A stretch of 19,659 nucleotides of DNA from JAHEJB01 sp037969195 (lineage in GTDB: Bacteria > Bacteroidota > Rhodothermia > Rhodothermales > Rubricoccaceae). Both the position numbers and the translations under genes were made by a program. The notes below the pieces were generated by a model. That model had not been told where the DNA came from and made no database searches. It saw only the letters and a program-made list of their open reading frames with translations. The stretch spans positions 1 to 19,659 of the forward strand of contig JBBKWZ010000029.1 of the NCBI GenBank assembly GCA_037969195.1, read 5' to 3'. This document shows positions 7,934 through 14,851 of this stretch, piece by piece. How positions within the stretch are numbered: position 1 is the stretch's first letter; each line of letters begins with the position of its first letter.

Positions 7934-8983
7934 ATGGAATCTGCTTTCGAGCAGGAGCGCCTACCCTCTGCTGGTTCACACTCGTCCGGTCCGGGCATTC
8001 GAGATGAGCAGGGGTTGTCGCTCATTATCACGCCGGGCAACTCGTTAACCATTGGAGAGCACCTCTCGTACATCGAGCGACTGGTTGCACAGGGAGGACC
8101 GACGCCGGGGCAGTATGCGGGGTTTGATTTGTGGCTCTCCCATGTGGCGGAAGAAACCCGCGCGGGGCGGATGTCCGCGGGGGAGTTACGCGCGATACGC
8201 GACGCATTTGGTCGCGCACTTTCGCTTGAAACCAATCAGGGATTGGGGCTGCGAAAGCCCCACGGTTACCCCGGTGACTACGAAATCATTGACCGGATCT
8301 ATCGAGAACACGTAACCGACGATCCGACGCTAAAAAACTGGGATCTCTATTTCCATACGCAGGCCGCGCCACGGGCGGTGCGGAATCGCAAGGCCTACTT
8401 CATCAGCTTAATGGACGCTGTGGTCAACTCCAAGCCAATAGGAGAGCCAATTCATGTGCTGAATGTTGCAAGCGGCCCATCCCGTGATGTATACGAGTTC
8501 TTTTCGGAGCGCGACAACGCCTCTTCGGTTTCGATTGAATGCGTGGACACGGATCCGGACGCGATTTCCTACGCACGAAGTGTCTGCCGTCCATACCTCG
8601 ACCGGGTAACCTTCAAGGAAGCGAACGCGCTTCGATACACGTCTGACCGAAAATTTGATCTGATATGGTCTGCCGGCCTATTTGATTACTTCGGCGACAA
8701 AGGTTTCAAATTCCTCGTGGAACGCTTGTACAATATGTTAGCGGACGACGGCGAGCTGGTGATCGGGAATTTCTCCCGCTCAAACTCCACACGCTACTAC
8801 ATGGAGGTGATGGGCGATTGGGATCTGTATTACCGCGACGAGGATGAACTGCGAACAATAGCTAGCGAGTGCGGAATTGCAGATAGCAACATTCGCGTGG
8901 GTCGGGAGAAAGAAGAAGTGAACCTATTTCTCCATATCAATCGCGGAGTTCAGTTTACTCCTACGGAAATAGCCGGTAGCTGA
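7934..8983 (+). CDS. PhcB-like SAM-dependent methyltransferase (EF / 3-OH-PAME synthase family)
   Basis: A class I methyltransferase of the family annotated as extracellular factor (3-hydroxypalmitic acid methyl ester) biosynthesis protein. Ralstonia PhcB, its namesake, methylates a 3-hydroxy fatty acid to make a quorum signal. Counting from an upstream GTG at 7895, family hallmarks are RKPHGYPGDYEIIDRIY (120-136), APRAVRNRK (158-166), the SAM-binding HVLNVASGPSRDVYEF (187-201) and the acidic IECVDTDPDA (214-223). FDLIWSAGLFDYF (254-266) and IGNFSRSNSTRYYMEVMGDWDLYYR (split at about 300) complete the set. I prefer the ATG at 7934 because AGGA stands five bases before it; the GTG at 7895 would add 13 residues and lacks a ribosome binding site. 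No signal peptide, so cytoplasmic. The sensor kinase starts 32 bases downstream, suggesting co-transcription. Substrate is inferred from family only. Confidence 0.82.
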   Translation: MESAFEQERLPSAGSHSSGPGIRDEQGLSLIITPGNSLTIGEHLSYIERLVAQGGPTPGQYAGFDLWLSHVAEETRAGRMSAGELRAIRDAFGRALSLETNQGLGLRKPHGYPGDYEIIDRIYREHVTDDPTLKNWDLYFHTQAAPRAVRNRKAYFISLMDAVVNSKPIGEPIHVLNVASGPSRDVYEFFSERDNASSVSIECVDTDPDAISYARSVCRPYLDRVTFKEANALRYTSDRKFDLIWSAGLFDYFGDKGFKFLVERLYNMLADDGELVIGNFSRSNSTRYYMEVMGDWDLYYRDEDELRTIASECGIADSNIRVGREKEEVNLFLHINRGVQFTPTEIAGS

Positions 8984-8987
8984 CCTC

Positions 8988-9004
8988 CTGCGGGTTAACC
9001 CCGC
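8988..9004 (+). repeat. Post-stop repeat CTGCGGGTTA, copy 2, within a palindrome
   Basis: CTGCGGGTTA occurs again seven bases from the first base of the methyltransferase TGA stop, the same offset as copy 1. Here it forms part of GCGGGTTAACCCCGC, whose core GGGTTAACCC is a perfect 10-bp palindrome. It lies in the 32-base space before the kinase start, so a protein-binding site or a small stem affecting kinase translation is possible. There is no T-run, so it is not a canonical terminator. Confidence 0.55.
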
Positions 9005-9015
9005 GCTCACAACCC

Positions 9016-10743
9016 ATGTCCTCAACAATTACAAAGATCTCACAAACGCCCGGGAGTTGGGGTGGGACAGCGAACGTCCACCGCAACACGTACCGCATAT
9101 TCTGCGTGCTCGCAGGCGTTCTGAATCCGATCTTTGGAGGCGTGTACCAATTCACGGATCCCCTAGCCATCGATCCGCCTTGGGCGCGTCTTGTGCTATC
9201 AGTTGGAATATTACTGCTTCTGTCACTGTCGTATATGGTTCGGTGGGTAGAAAAGAATTTTATTGGCCTAGTGAGAGGATATTTCTATGTAATGATCGTA
9301 TTCATTGCAGGGCTTACCATGGCCAACGGCTTCTCGCCCAACTACACGCTCGGGCTGCTCTTTGGCTTTACGGTGATGGGATTTGCCTTCAGTCTGGGTC
9401 TGAAGCAAAAACTCTCGCCGCTTCGTTATTACCTGATTACGTCTGTTCTTGTGGTGTTGGCGGCCTGCTTCCTTTCGCAGCAGCCAGAGGTGAGTTTATC
9501 GATTGTGTCCGTCTGCGTGTCTGCTACTGCCCTCGTCATTTACGTCGTGGCTGGAGCAAAGATCAAGGTCGAGGATTCAGCCGAAGCGTCGGAGCACCGT
9601 TACCATACACTTATGAATGCGGCGAATGACGCCATTCTGATTGGCGATCCCGAATCGGGTTTGTTCGTGGATGCGAACGAAAAGGCTCTTGAACTCCTGG
9701 ACAGGCCACACGATGAAATTTGTCGGATGCCGATCGGCGATCTATTTCCGGCAAAACAACGCGACCGAAGCCTCGCGCTTTTCGAAGCCCACGTTTTCAA
9801 GGGAGAGCCAATCACCGAAGGGCTTTTCGTGACACGCCGTGATGGAAGCAGGGTCGCTGTCGACTTGAGCGCGAGCCTAATTGACGTCGACGGCCGCAAA
9901 TTCATTCAGGGCATCTTCCGCGATGCAACCGAGCGCCACCGCTACGAGGAGCAGCTGATTCAAGCCAAAGAGCAGGCCGAGCAACTTTTGTTGGTTAAAA
10001 CGAACCTCCTTAACAACGTCAGTCACGAACTGCGCACGCCACTGACTTCAATTCTGGGGTTTGCTGAGATACTTACTGAGAGCACTACGGGGCCAGACAA
10101 GGAACACGCGGAGCACATAACGCTCAGTGCCCGGAGGCTCTTCGAAACGGTGAATTCGGTGCTTGGCCTCGCTCATTTGGAAGGTGGGGAGCCTGTCCTG
10201 AACGTAGGGCCGATTGGGATCGCCGAAATCCTTGCTGAAGCGGTCACTCTCCTTCAGCCCCTAGCCGATCAAAAGAATCTCGCTTTGCATTTTGCGGATC
10301 ATTCGGGACGCGCCGTTGCTATGGCCGACGAAGCGGGATTGCATCGTGTCGCGAACAATCTCATTGGCAATGCCATCAAGTTTACCGACGACGGCGAAGT
10401 GGACGTCGAGGTGAGCGTCGAAGATGATCGCGTGTACATCCGCGTGAGTGACACTGGAGTGGGGATAGCATCAACATTTGTCCCGAAGATCTTCGACGAG
10501 TTCCAACAGGAATCGACCGGGCTTACCCGATCCCATGAAGGCAACGGGCTTGGTCTTGCGATTTCCAAGCGGCTGATCGAAATGATGGGTGGCACAATTG
10601 AGGTTGAGAGCATCAAGGGCCGCGGCTCCACGTTTACCGTGGCTCTTCCGCGCGCCGCAACGATGGAAGAAACAGTCAGCGGCCGAGCGCCTGCTGCATG
10701 GGTAGCGAGGCCTGCAGCGATACGAAGTACTGCGAGGAGCTGA
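9016..10743 (+). CDS. Six-helix PAS-domain sensor histidine kinase
   Basis: A 575-residue membrane sensor kinase. The N-terminus has about six hydrophobic segments (27-45, 56-75, 86-104, 108-127, 139-154, 161-179) with very short loops, so the ligand is probably sensed within the membrane. A PAS domain follows (about 195-307, DAILIGDPESGLFVDANEKAL through FIQGIFRDATER). Then comes a HisKA helix with phosphoacceptor H337 (NNVSHELRTPLTS). The ATPase domain shows the N box (N448, N452), G1 (DTGVGIA, 479-485), F box (FDEFQQ) and G2 (GNGLGLA, 509-515). There is no receiver domain, and no response regulator is encoded in the window, so it is an orphan here. The last 25 residues are low-complexity and rich in alanine and arginine. 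Its position 32 bases after a PhcB-like methyltransferase suggests it senses that enzyme's product, as PhcS does. Confidence 0.95.
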   Translation: MSSTITKISQTPGSWGGTANVHRNTYRIFCVLAGVLNPIFGGVYQFTDPLAIDPPWARLVLSVGILLLLSLSYMVRWVEKNFIGLVRGYFYVMIVFIAGLTMANGFSPNYTLGLLFGFTVMGFAFSLGLKQKLSPLRYYLITSVLVVLAACFLSQQPEVSLSIVSVCVSATALVIYVVAGAKIKVEDSAEASEHRYHTLMNAANDAILIGDPESGLFVDANEKALELLDRPHDEICRMPIGDLFPAKQRDRSLALFEAHVFKGEPITEGLFVTRRDGSRVAVDLSASLIDVDGRKFIQGIFRDATERHRYEEQLIQAKEQAEQLLLVKTNLLNNVSHELRTPLTSILGFAEILTESTTGPDKEHAEHITLSARRLFETVNSVLGLAHLEGGEPVLNVGPIGIAEILAEAVTLLQPLADQKNLALHFADHSGRAVAMADEAGLHRVANNLIGNAIKFTDDGEVDVEVSVEDDRVYIRVSDTGVGIASTFVPKIFDEFQQESTGLTRSHEGNGLGLAISKRLIEMMGGTIEVESIKGRGSTFTVALPRAATMEETVSGRAPAAWVARPAAIRSTARS

Positions 10744-10745
10744 TT

Positions 10746-10763
10746 CTGCGGGTTAGCACGCAG
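10746..10763 (+). repeat. Post-stop repeat CTGCGGGTTA, copy 3, with small hairpin
   Basis: The third exact CTGCGGGTTA starts five bases from the first base of the kinase TGA stop. With the following bases it can form a CTGCG / CGCAG stem around an 8-base loop. It lies in the 75-base space between the convergent kinase and DJ-1 genes. There is no T-tract. It could be a weak transcript-end structure or part of a repeated 3' element. Confidence 0.5.
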
Positions 10764-10818
10764 TTGCACGCTGGCTCTTCTCCTTGCCTATCGGCTGCTT
10801 TCGCTGGTCCGCAAACTA

Positions 10819-11544
10819 TTACGGCGCTGCTACGAAATGTGGGACGGACGCCAGGTCCCACGTCCAAACTAGGCCTTCCGCGGTTAGTCGCGCATGGTCT
10901 GGTCCATAGATACGATCCACGAGGTAGAAGGCGGGTTCATAGCTCATCGCTCCGCCGACTGACGTGATAAACTTTCCGTCCACGACAATTCGGACGTCGT
11001 CGCGGACATCGATTGTAGGAAACATCTCGGCAAGAGCCACCCGGTCGGATGGAAACGTGGTCGCCACCAGACCATCGAGTAGCCCGGTTTTTGCGAGCGG
11101 GAACGAACCATCGCAAACTGTAATCACCCAAGTGGCCTTGTTTGCGGTTGCTCGAATCCAGTCGATTAATCGGGCGTCCTCGAGATCGGTAGACATGCTG
11201 CCCTCGGCACTCGGAATGACGAGAATGTCGATTTGAGGGGCGTTATCAAAACTGTAGTGCGCTGAGACTGTGAGTCCTTCAAACGTCGAAACGGCGTTTC
11301 CGTCCGGCGAAACGACGAATGGCCTGACGTAGTCAAGTGAGTCCCGGAAAACGGAATGGTGAAAGACGTCGTAGGGCGCCATCAACTCGCTGTTGTACAC
11401 CCCGTCGACGGCCAGAAATGCCGCGTTTAGCACGTGGGCTCCTTCCGCCATCTGTGGGGGTAAGATTGGATGGTCTCTATTCGATGGGATCTCGCAAGCA
11501 GAAAGCGTCAGAGCCGCGAGAATGAAAAATGAAAGCCGGTTCAC
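10819..11544 (-). CDS. DJ-1/PfpI family lipoprotein
   Basis: A 241-residue member of the DJ-1/PfpI (class I glutamine amidotransferase-like) superfamily, carrying a lipoprotein signal. MNRLSFFILAALTLSAC is a standard signal with lipobox LSAC, so C17 should be lipidated and the domain displayed outside the cytoplasm. The nucleophile elbow is VITVCDGSFPLAKTGLLDG, with C144, followed by ATTFPSDRVALAEMFP. This matches the domain seen in ThiJ-type proteins and AraC-family GATase regulators, where TTHW usually follows; here it is TTFP. E53 (NSELMAPYDVF) is the likely partner acid. SVGGAMSYEPAFYLVDRIYG completes the fold. Relatives include isonitrile hydratases, glyoxalases and chaperones, so the activity is open. 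It starts with GTG, preceded by AGGGG that overlaps the upstream gene's TAG, so it is tightly coupled as the last gene of the bshA run. Confidence 0.85.
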   Translation of the reverse strand: MNRLSFFILAALTLSACEIPSNRDHPILPPQMAEGAHVLNAAFLAVDGVYNSELMAPYDVFHHSVFRDSLDYVRPFVVSPDGNAVSTFEGLTVSAHYSFDNAPQIDILVIPSAEGSMSTDLEDARLIDWIRATANKATWVITVCDGSFPLAKTGLLDGLVATTFPSDRVALAEMFPTIDVRDDVRIVVDGKFITSVGGAMSYEPAFYLVDRIYGPDHARLTAEGLVWTWDLASVPHFVAAP

Positions 11545-11554
11545 AACACGACCC

Positions 11555-12697
11555 CTAACCCTGCAACATGGCCGCGCTGGCGGGCGCGTGATGATTAATT
11601 ACGCGCTCCAACGACGCATAGACAAGATCGCCCATCGTATGGCACGCGGCGAAGGAAGCGTCGTCGTAATGCTCGGCCAATTGTGCGGAGAGCCTCCACA
11701 CATTTGCCGGCGACGAAATCAGGTCTTCCCGCATCACGGCCATCAATGTGCCGTACCGGCCGTGGCTTGCGCGCAGTCGCCCGGCGATAAGGGCGCGCTC
11801 CTCACGTTGGTATTGATCAACCGTTCGCGGCGTCATGTGGGCCATGCCGAGCGCAATCATGGGGTTGTTCTGCGGGAAGAACTGCGGGAGATAGACCTGC
11901 TTTTTGCCGTGGTGGCTTTGTTGGTCGAAGTCGATCGGACGCATCCGGTACTGCATTTTTTCGAAGTCGGGTGTGATATCGATGACAAAGTTGCCCGAGT
12001 GCATATCGCCAAGCAAACGTACAAAGCATCGCTCGTTGAACTTCACGAACTCCTTCGCCAGTCGAACCTCGTTGAAACGGTTGTTGGGCATATTCTCGCG
12101 AATGAACTGGTCTGCGGGTATGCCAACGATGTGCTCCTCGATTAGGGTATTTCCGTGGACGAGGTAGTTGATGCGGTTCGGTGAGAGGATGTGCTCCAGC
12201 TCAAGGCCGTAAACCCGATTCGCATCGACGCGCTTAATGTAGAAGTAGTCGAAGTTCTCGTTTAGCTCGTTGACAATGCGCACGCGAAACGGCAGCGTGT
12301 TGCCGTAAAGACACATATCGACCCTGTCGATATAAAGATGTTCGACCGTGGACATATCACCGTCCGACTTGAGCAGCGCATACGTCATCCGCAAGGCTTC
12401 GTGGATTTCAGCCTGCTCCGTTGGGCCGAAAAAGACCGTGCTCCATAAGGTATCGTCTCCGTGTTCGTCGTAGAGCGCGACGGCATTTTCGTGCCGAACC
12501 AAACTCTCGTAGTCGGCTCCTTCGCTGACCACGCGGTTGTAGCCTACGAGGTATTCGAGGAAGAAATCGCTGACCGGATAGACCGGTTTCTTCTGCGAGA
12601 TGAGGTTCAGTTTACGCGCATCGGGACTGCTCACGGGCGATTCCGATGCCGTCAATACCGCACCCGCCGATTTCTTTGATTGAGAGTGCTCGCTCAC
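11555..12697 (-). CDS. Kinase-fold-like protein of unknown function, coupled to bshA
   Basis: A 380-residue protein I do not recognise by name. Its middle carries features of the protein-kinase/aminoglycoside-phosphotransferase fold. FDYFYIKRVD (149-158) could supply the ATP-binding lysine (K155). NTLIEEHIVGIPADQF resembles a hinge region. VRLLGDMHSGNFVID (226-240) mirrors the catalytic loop HGDxHxGNxLxD, with D231 and N236. MRPIDFDQQ (252-260) mirrors the metal-binding DFD/DFG. The N-terminal 35 residues are polar and probably disordered. No signal peptide, so cytoplasmic. The start is GTG, overlapping the bshA stop in GTGA, so translation is coupled. The kinase reading is by eye from motif order and needs a profile search. 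It could phosphorylate a small molecule, phosphorylate a protein, or be a pseudokinase. Confidence 0.8.
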   Translation of the reverse strand: MSEHSQSKKSAGAVLTASESPVSSPDARKLNLISQKKPVYPVSDFFLEYLVGYNRVVSEGADYESLVRHENAVALYDEHGDDTLWSTVFFGPTEQAEIHEALRMTYALLKSDGDMSTVEHLYIDRVDMCLYGNTLPFRVRIVNELNENFDYFYIKRVDANRVYGLELEHILSPNRINYLVHGNTLIEEHIVGIPADQFIRENMPNNRFNEVRLAKEFVKFNERCFVRLLGDMHSGNFVIDITPDFEKMQYRMRPIDFDQQSHHGKKQVYLPQFFPQNNPMIALGMAHMTPRTVDQYQREERALIAGRLRASHGRYGTLMAVMREDLISSPANVWRLSAQLAEHYDDASFAACHTMGDLVYASLERVINHHAPASAAMLQG

Positions 12698-13890
12698 GCA
12701 CGCACTCGTTCGATTGCTTCCGATTGCTCCGTCAAAACCTGCTCGTAGTAGGCCTCGTATCGAGGCACGATCGAGTCGATGTCGAACGTCTTGGATGCGC
12801 GTTCGAGCGAGGCGGCCGCCATCGTTTCGTGCATGCGTTCGTTGGTAAGGATCTGTCGCGACGCGGCTGTCATCGCGTCGACATCCCCAACTTTACAGAG
12901 GAATCCGGTTTCGCCTTGGATATTCAGTTCAGGCAAGCCGCCAATGTCTGTTGAGACGACCGGCACACCACATGCCATCGCCTCCAATGCAGCCAAACCG
13001 AATGTTTCGCTGGCTGAGGGCATGAGGAACAGATCTGCGATGGACAAAATCTCCTCGACGGGCTCTTGCTTGCCCAGGAATCGTATCTCGTGGTAGATGC
13101 CGAGCTCGCGGGCCAGCTCTTCGCAGGTGCAGCGATCGGGGCCGTCGCCCACCAGCAAAAGCTTTATGCCGCCTTGTTGCCCACTTCTCCTGTGACCCTC
13201 GGGCCACACGCCCTCTTGAAAGAGCCCATGGAAAACACGGATTACGTCCGTCGTTCGCTTGACTTCCCGAAAGTTTGAGACGTGCACTAACAGCTTCTCG
13301 TCATCAGGGCAGATGGCTTGCTTGAAGTGATCTTTCGGCGTTCTCTGGAAACGTTCGACGTCTACAAAATTGGGAATGACCTCAATTTCGCGATCTACGT
13401 TGAAGTGCTCGTACGTCTCACGTCGAAGCCAGTCGCTAACCGACGTCACGCCATCCGACGCATTGATAGAATGTTCAACAACAGGTCGATACGACGCATC
13501 TTGCCCGACTAATGTTATGTCAGTGCCGTGGAGCGTGGTCACGACCGGAACGTGGCGCCCCTCACCGTCAAGAATTTCGCGGGCAAGTACCGCGCTCGTT
13601 GCATGAGGAATTGCATAGTGGACGTGCAGCAAGTCGAGGTTCTCGTGCCGAGCGACATCCACCATCTTGCTAGTTAGCGCGATGGAATACGGCGGATACT
13701 CGAACAGGGGATACGTGTTCACGCGGACCTCGTGATAATAAAGGCGCTCGGTCACGTGATCGAGACGTAGTGGAAGGTCGTAAGCAATGAAATGAACCTC
13801 GTGCCCACGCGTTGCGAGCGCTTTGCCCAGTTCGGTGGCCACAACGCCAGATCCGCCGAACGTGGGGTAGCAGGTAATGCCGATTTTCAT
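12694..13890 (-). CDS. bshA: N-acetyl-alpha-D-glucosaminyl L-malate synthase BshA
   Basis: BshA is a GT4-family glycosyltransferase that joins UDP-N-acetylglucosamine to L-malate, the first step of bacillithiol synthesis, in the cytoplasm. The N-terminus MKIGITCYPTFGGSGVVATELG is diagnostic, with HEVHFIAYDLPLRL and LLHVHYAIPHATSA. The acceptor-domain THGTDITLVG-type stretch follows (TTLHGTDITLVGQ). The nucleotide-binding domain has LLLVGDGPDR and the GT4 EX7E pair E295/E303 (SETFGLAALEAMACG). At 398 residues it is slightly longer than usual, because of an insertion near 224-241 (GVWPEGHRRSGQQGG). The next genes on the strand are the kinase-like protein (overlapping by 4 bases) and the DJ-1 lipoprotein. 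bshB and bshC are not in the window. It is divergent from the FkbM gene. Confidence 0.95.
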   Translation of the reverse strand: MKIGITCYPTFGGSGVVATELGKALATRGHEVHFIAYDLPLRLDHVTERLYYHEVRVNTYPLFEYPPYSIALTSKMVDVARHENLDLLHVHYAIPHATSAVLAREILDGEGRHVPVVTTLHGTDITLVGQDASYRPVVEHSINASDGVTSVSDWLRRETYEHFNVDREIEVIPNFVDVERFQRTPKDHFKQAICPDDEKLLVHVSNFREVKRTTDVIRVFHGLFQEGVWPEGHRRSGQQGGIKLLLVGDGPDRCTCEELARELGIYHEIRFLGKQEPVEEILSIADLFLMPSASETFGLAALEAMACGVPVVSTDIGGLPELNIQGETGFLCKVGDVDAMTAASRQILTNERMHETMAAASLERASKTFDIDSIVPRYEAYYEQVLTEQSEAIERVRA

Positions 13891-14034
13891 AAATGGTTCT
13901 GGGCGAATCTTCCTGAGGGTTATGTCTCGTCCTGCAAACTCCGATCAGCGTCTGAGGTTGCGGGATGCGGCGTGGACGCCTCCCGTAACTTTCGCCTACA
14001 CTACCACGCCAAGTATCCGGAAACCGTATCGTTT

Positions 14035-14847
14035 ATGATCGAGATGATTGCCAGGGTACTGCCTGCAAGCCTATTGCGATTTTTTGGTCGTTTGCAGTAC
14101 CGCGTCCCAGTGCTGGGCCCTTTGATCCGTCGTGCGGCGGGCCGGATTGCAGCGAAAGAGGGGACTATCCAACGTGGTGTTGGAGCTGGGCTAAAATTTC
14201 GGACGGACGTTCCCGTTGCCGGATACCGCCTAGGAACGACTGAGCCGGAAATTCAGCAAGCGCTCCTGAAGTACTTGAAGAAAGGAGACGTTGTCTACGA
14301 CGTTGGCGCCAACGTGGGCTTCTATTCTGTACTGTCGGCGCATATCGTTGGCCCAGAAGGCCACGTTTACGCCTTTGAGCCATTCTCTGAATCTGCCGCG
14401 ACGGCCCGGCACAATCTCGCACTGAACGGCTTTACAAATGCCACTGTGATCGAAGAGGCAGTTGCAGACGTGACGGGCACGGAGTGGTTTGAGATGGACA
14501 CGAGTCCTGTGACGTTCAAGCTTGGGGAAGACCGCGGCGATAAAGGCATGAATGTACCGGTCACGACAATTGACGACTTCCTTGAATGCCGTGATGTAAG
14601 GCCACCGGATTTCATCAAGCTTGACGTAGAAGGCGCCGAGAAGCGGGCGCTCCTTGGCCTGAAGGCCACGCTTGGATCTCATCATCCAACAGTTCTGTGC
14701 GAGGTTCACTACGCGGTCACGAATTTCCAGCAGTTCGTCGTAGAGGAACTTGGGCCCCTCGGGTATCGGATCAGGAATCTGGATGGGGGTCCGATTCCGA
14801 CGGGCGACGCGCGATTCCAGGTGCTGATTGAGCACAAGGAAACTTGA
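14035..14847 (+). CDS. FkbM family SAM-dependent methyltransferase
   Basis: A 270-residue O-methyltransferase of the FkbM family, usually acting on sugars or polyketides in polysaccharide or natural-product pathways. Visible hallmarks are the SAM motif VVYDVGANVGFYSVLSAHIV, then VYAFEPFSESAATARHNLALNGF, VTTIDDFL and DFIKLDVEGAEKRALLG, which is the family signature. The frame stays open upstream to 13792, but that stretch overlaps the divergent bshA start and encodes nothing family-like. I therefore start at the ATG at 14035; another ATG lies at 14044. The N-terminal 40 residues (ARVLPASLLRFFGRLQY) are amphipathic and may touch the membrane. The gene stands alone on its strand and its stop lies 4 bases from the stop of the convergent gene. 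Its substrate cannot be told from the window. Confidence 0.9.
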   Translation: MIEMIARVLPASLLRFFGRLQYRVPVLGPLIRRAAGRIAAKEGTIQRGVGAGLKFRTDVPVAGYRLGTTEPEIQQALLKYLKKGDVVYDVGANVGFYSVLSAHIVGPEGHVYAFEPFSESAATARHNLALNGFTNATVIEEAVADVTGTEWFEMDTSPVTFKLGEDRGDKGMNVPVTTIDDFLECRDVRPPDFIKLDVEGAEKRALLGLKATLGSHHPTVLCEVHYAVTNFQQFVVEELGPLGYRIRNLDGGPIPTGDARFQVLIEHKET

Positions 14848-14851
14848 GAGA

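Noticed and set aside
7683..9004. Integron attC sites marking gene cassettes
   Set aside because: Repeated sequences after single genes suggested cassettes, and copy 1 contains GTTAGGT, which fits GTTRRRY. Copies 2 and 3 (GTTAACC, GTTAGCA) do not fit, no RYYYAAC partner with an imperfect stem was found, and no integrase is present.
11393..12145. A 250-codon plus-strand open frame
   Set aside because: It lies antisense to the DJ-1 and kinase-like genes, both with recognisable motifs. Its translation has no domain and is rich in arginine and histidine, typical of a shadow frame.
13792..14034. N-terminal extension of the FkbM gene
   Set aside because: The frame is open but overlaps the start of divergent bshA, and its residues match nothing in the family, so the ATG at 14035 was used.
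14230..14835. A 201-codon minus-strand open frame
   Set aside because: It is fully antisense to the FkbM methyltransferase, whose SAM-binding and DVEGAE motifs prove the coding strand.
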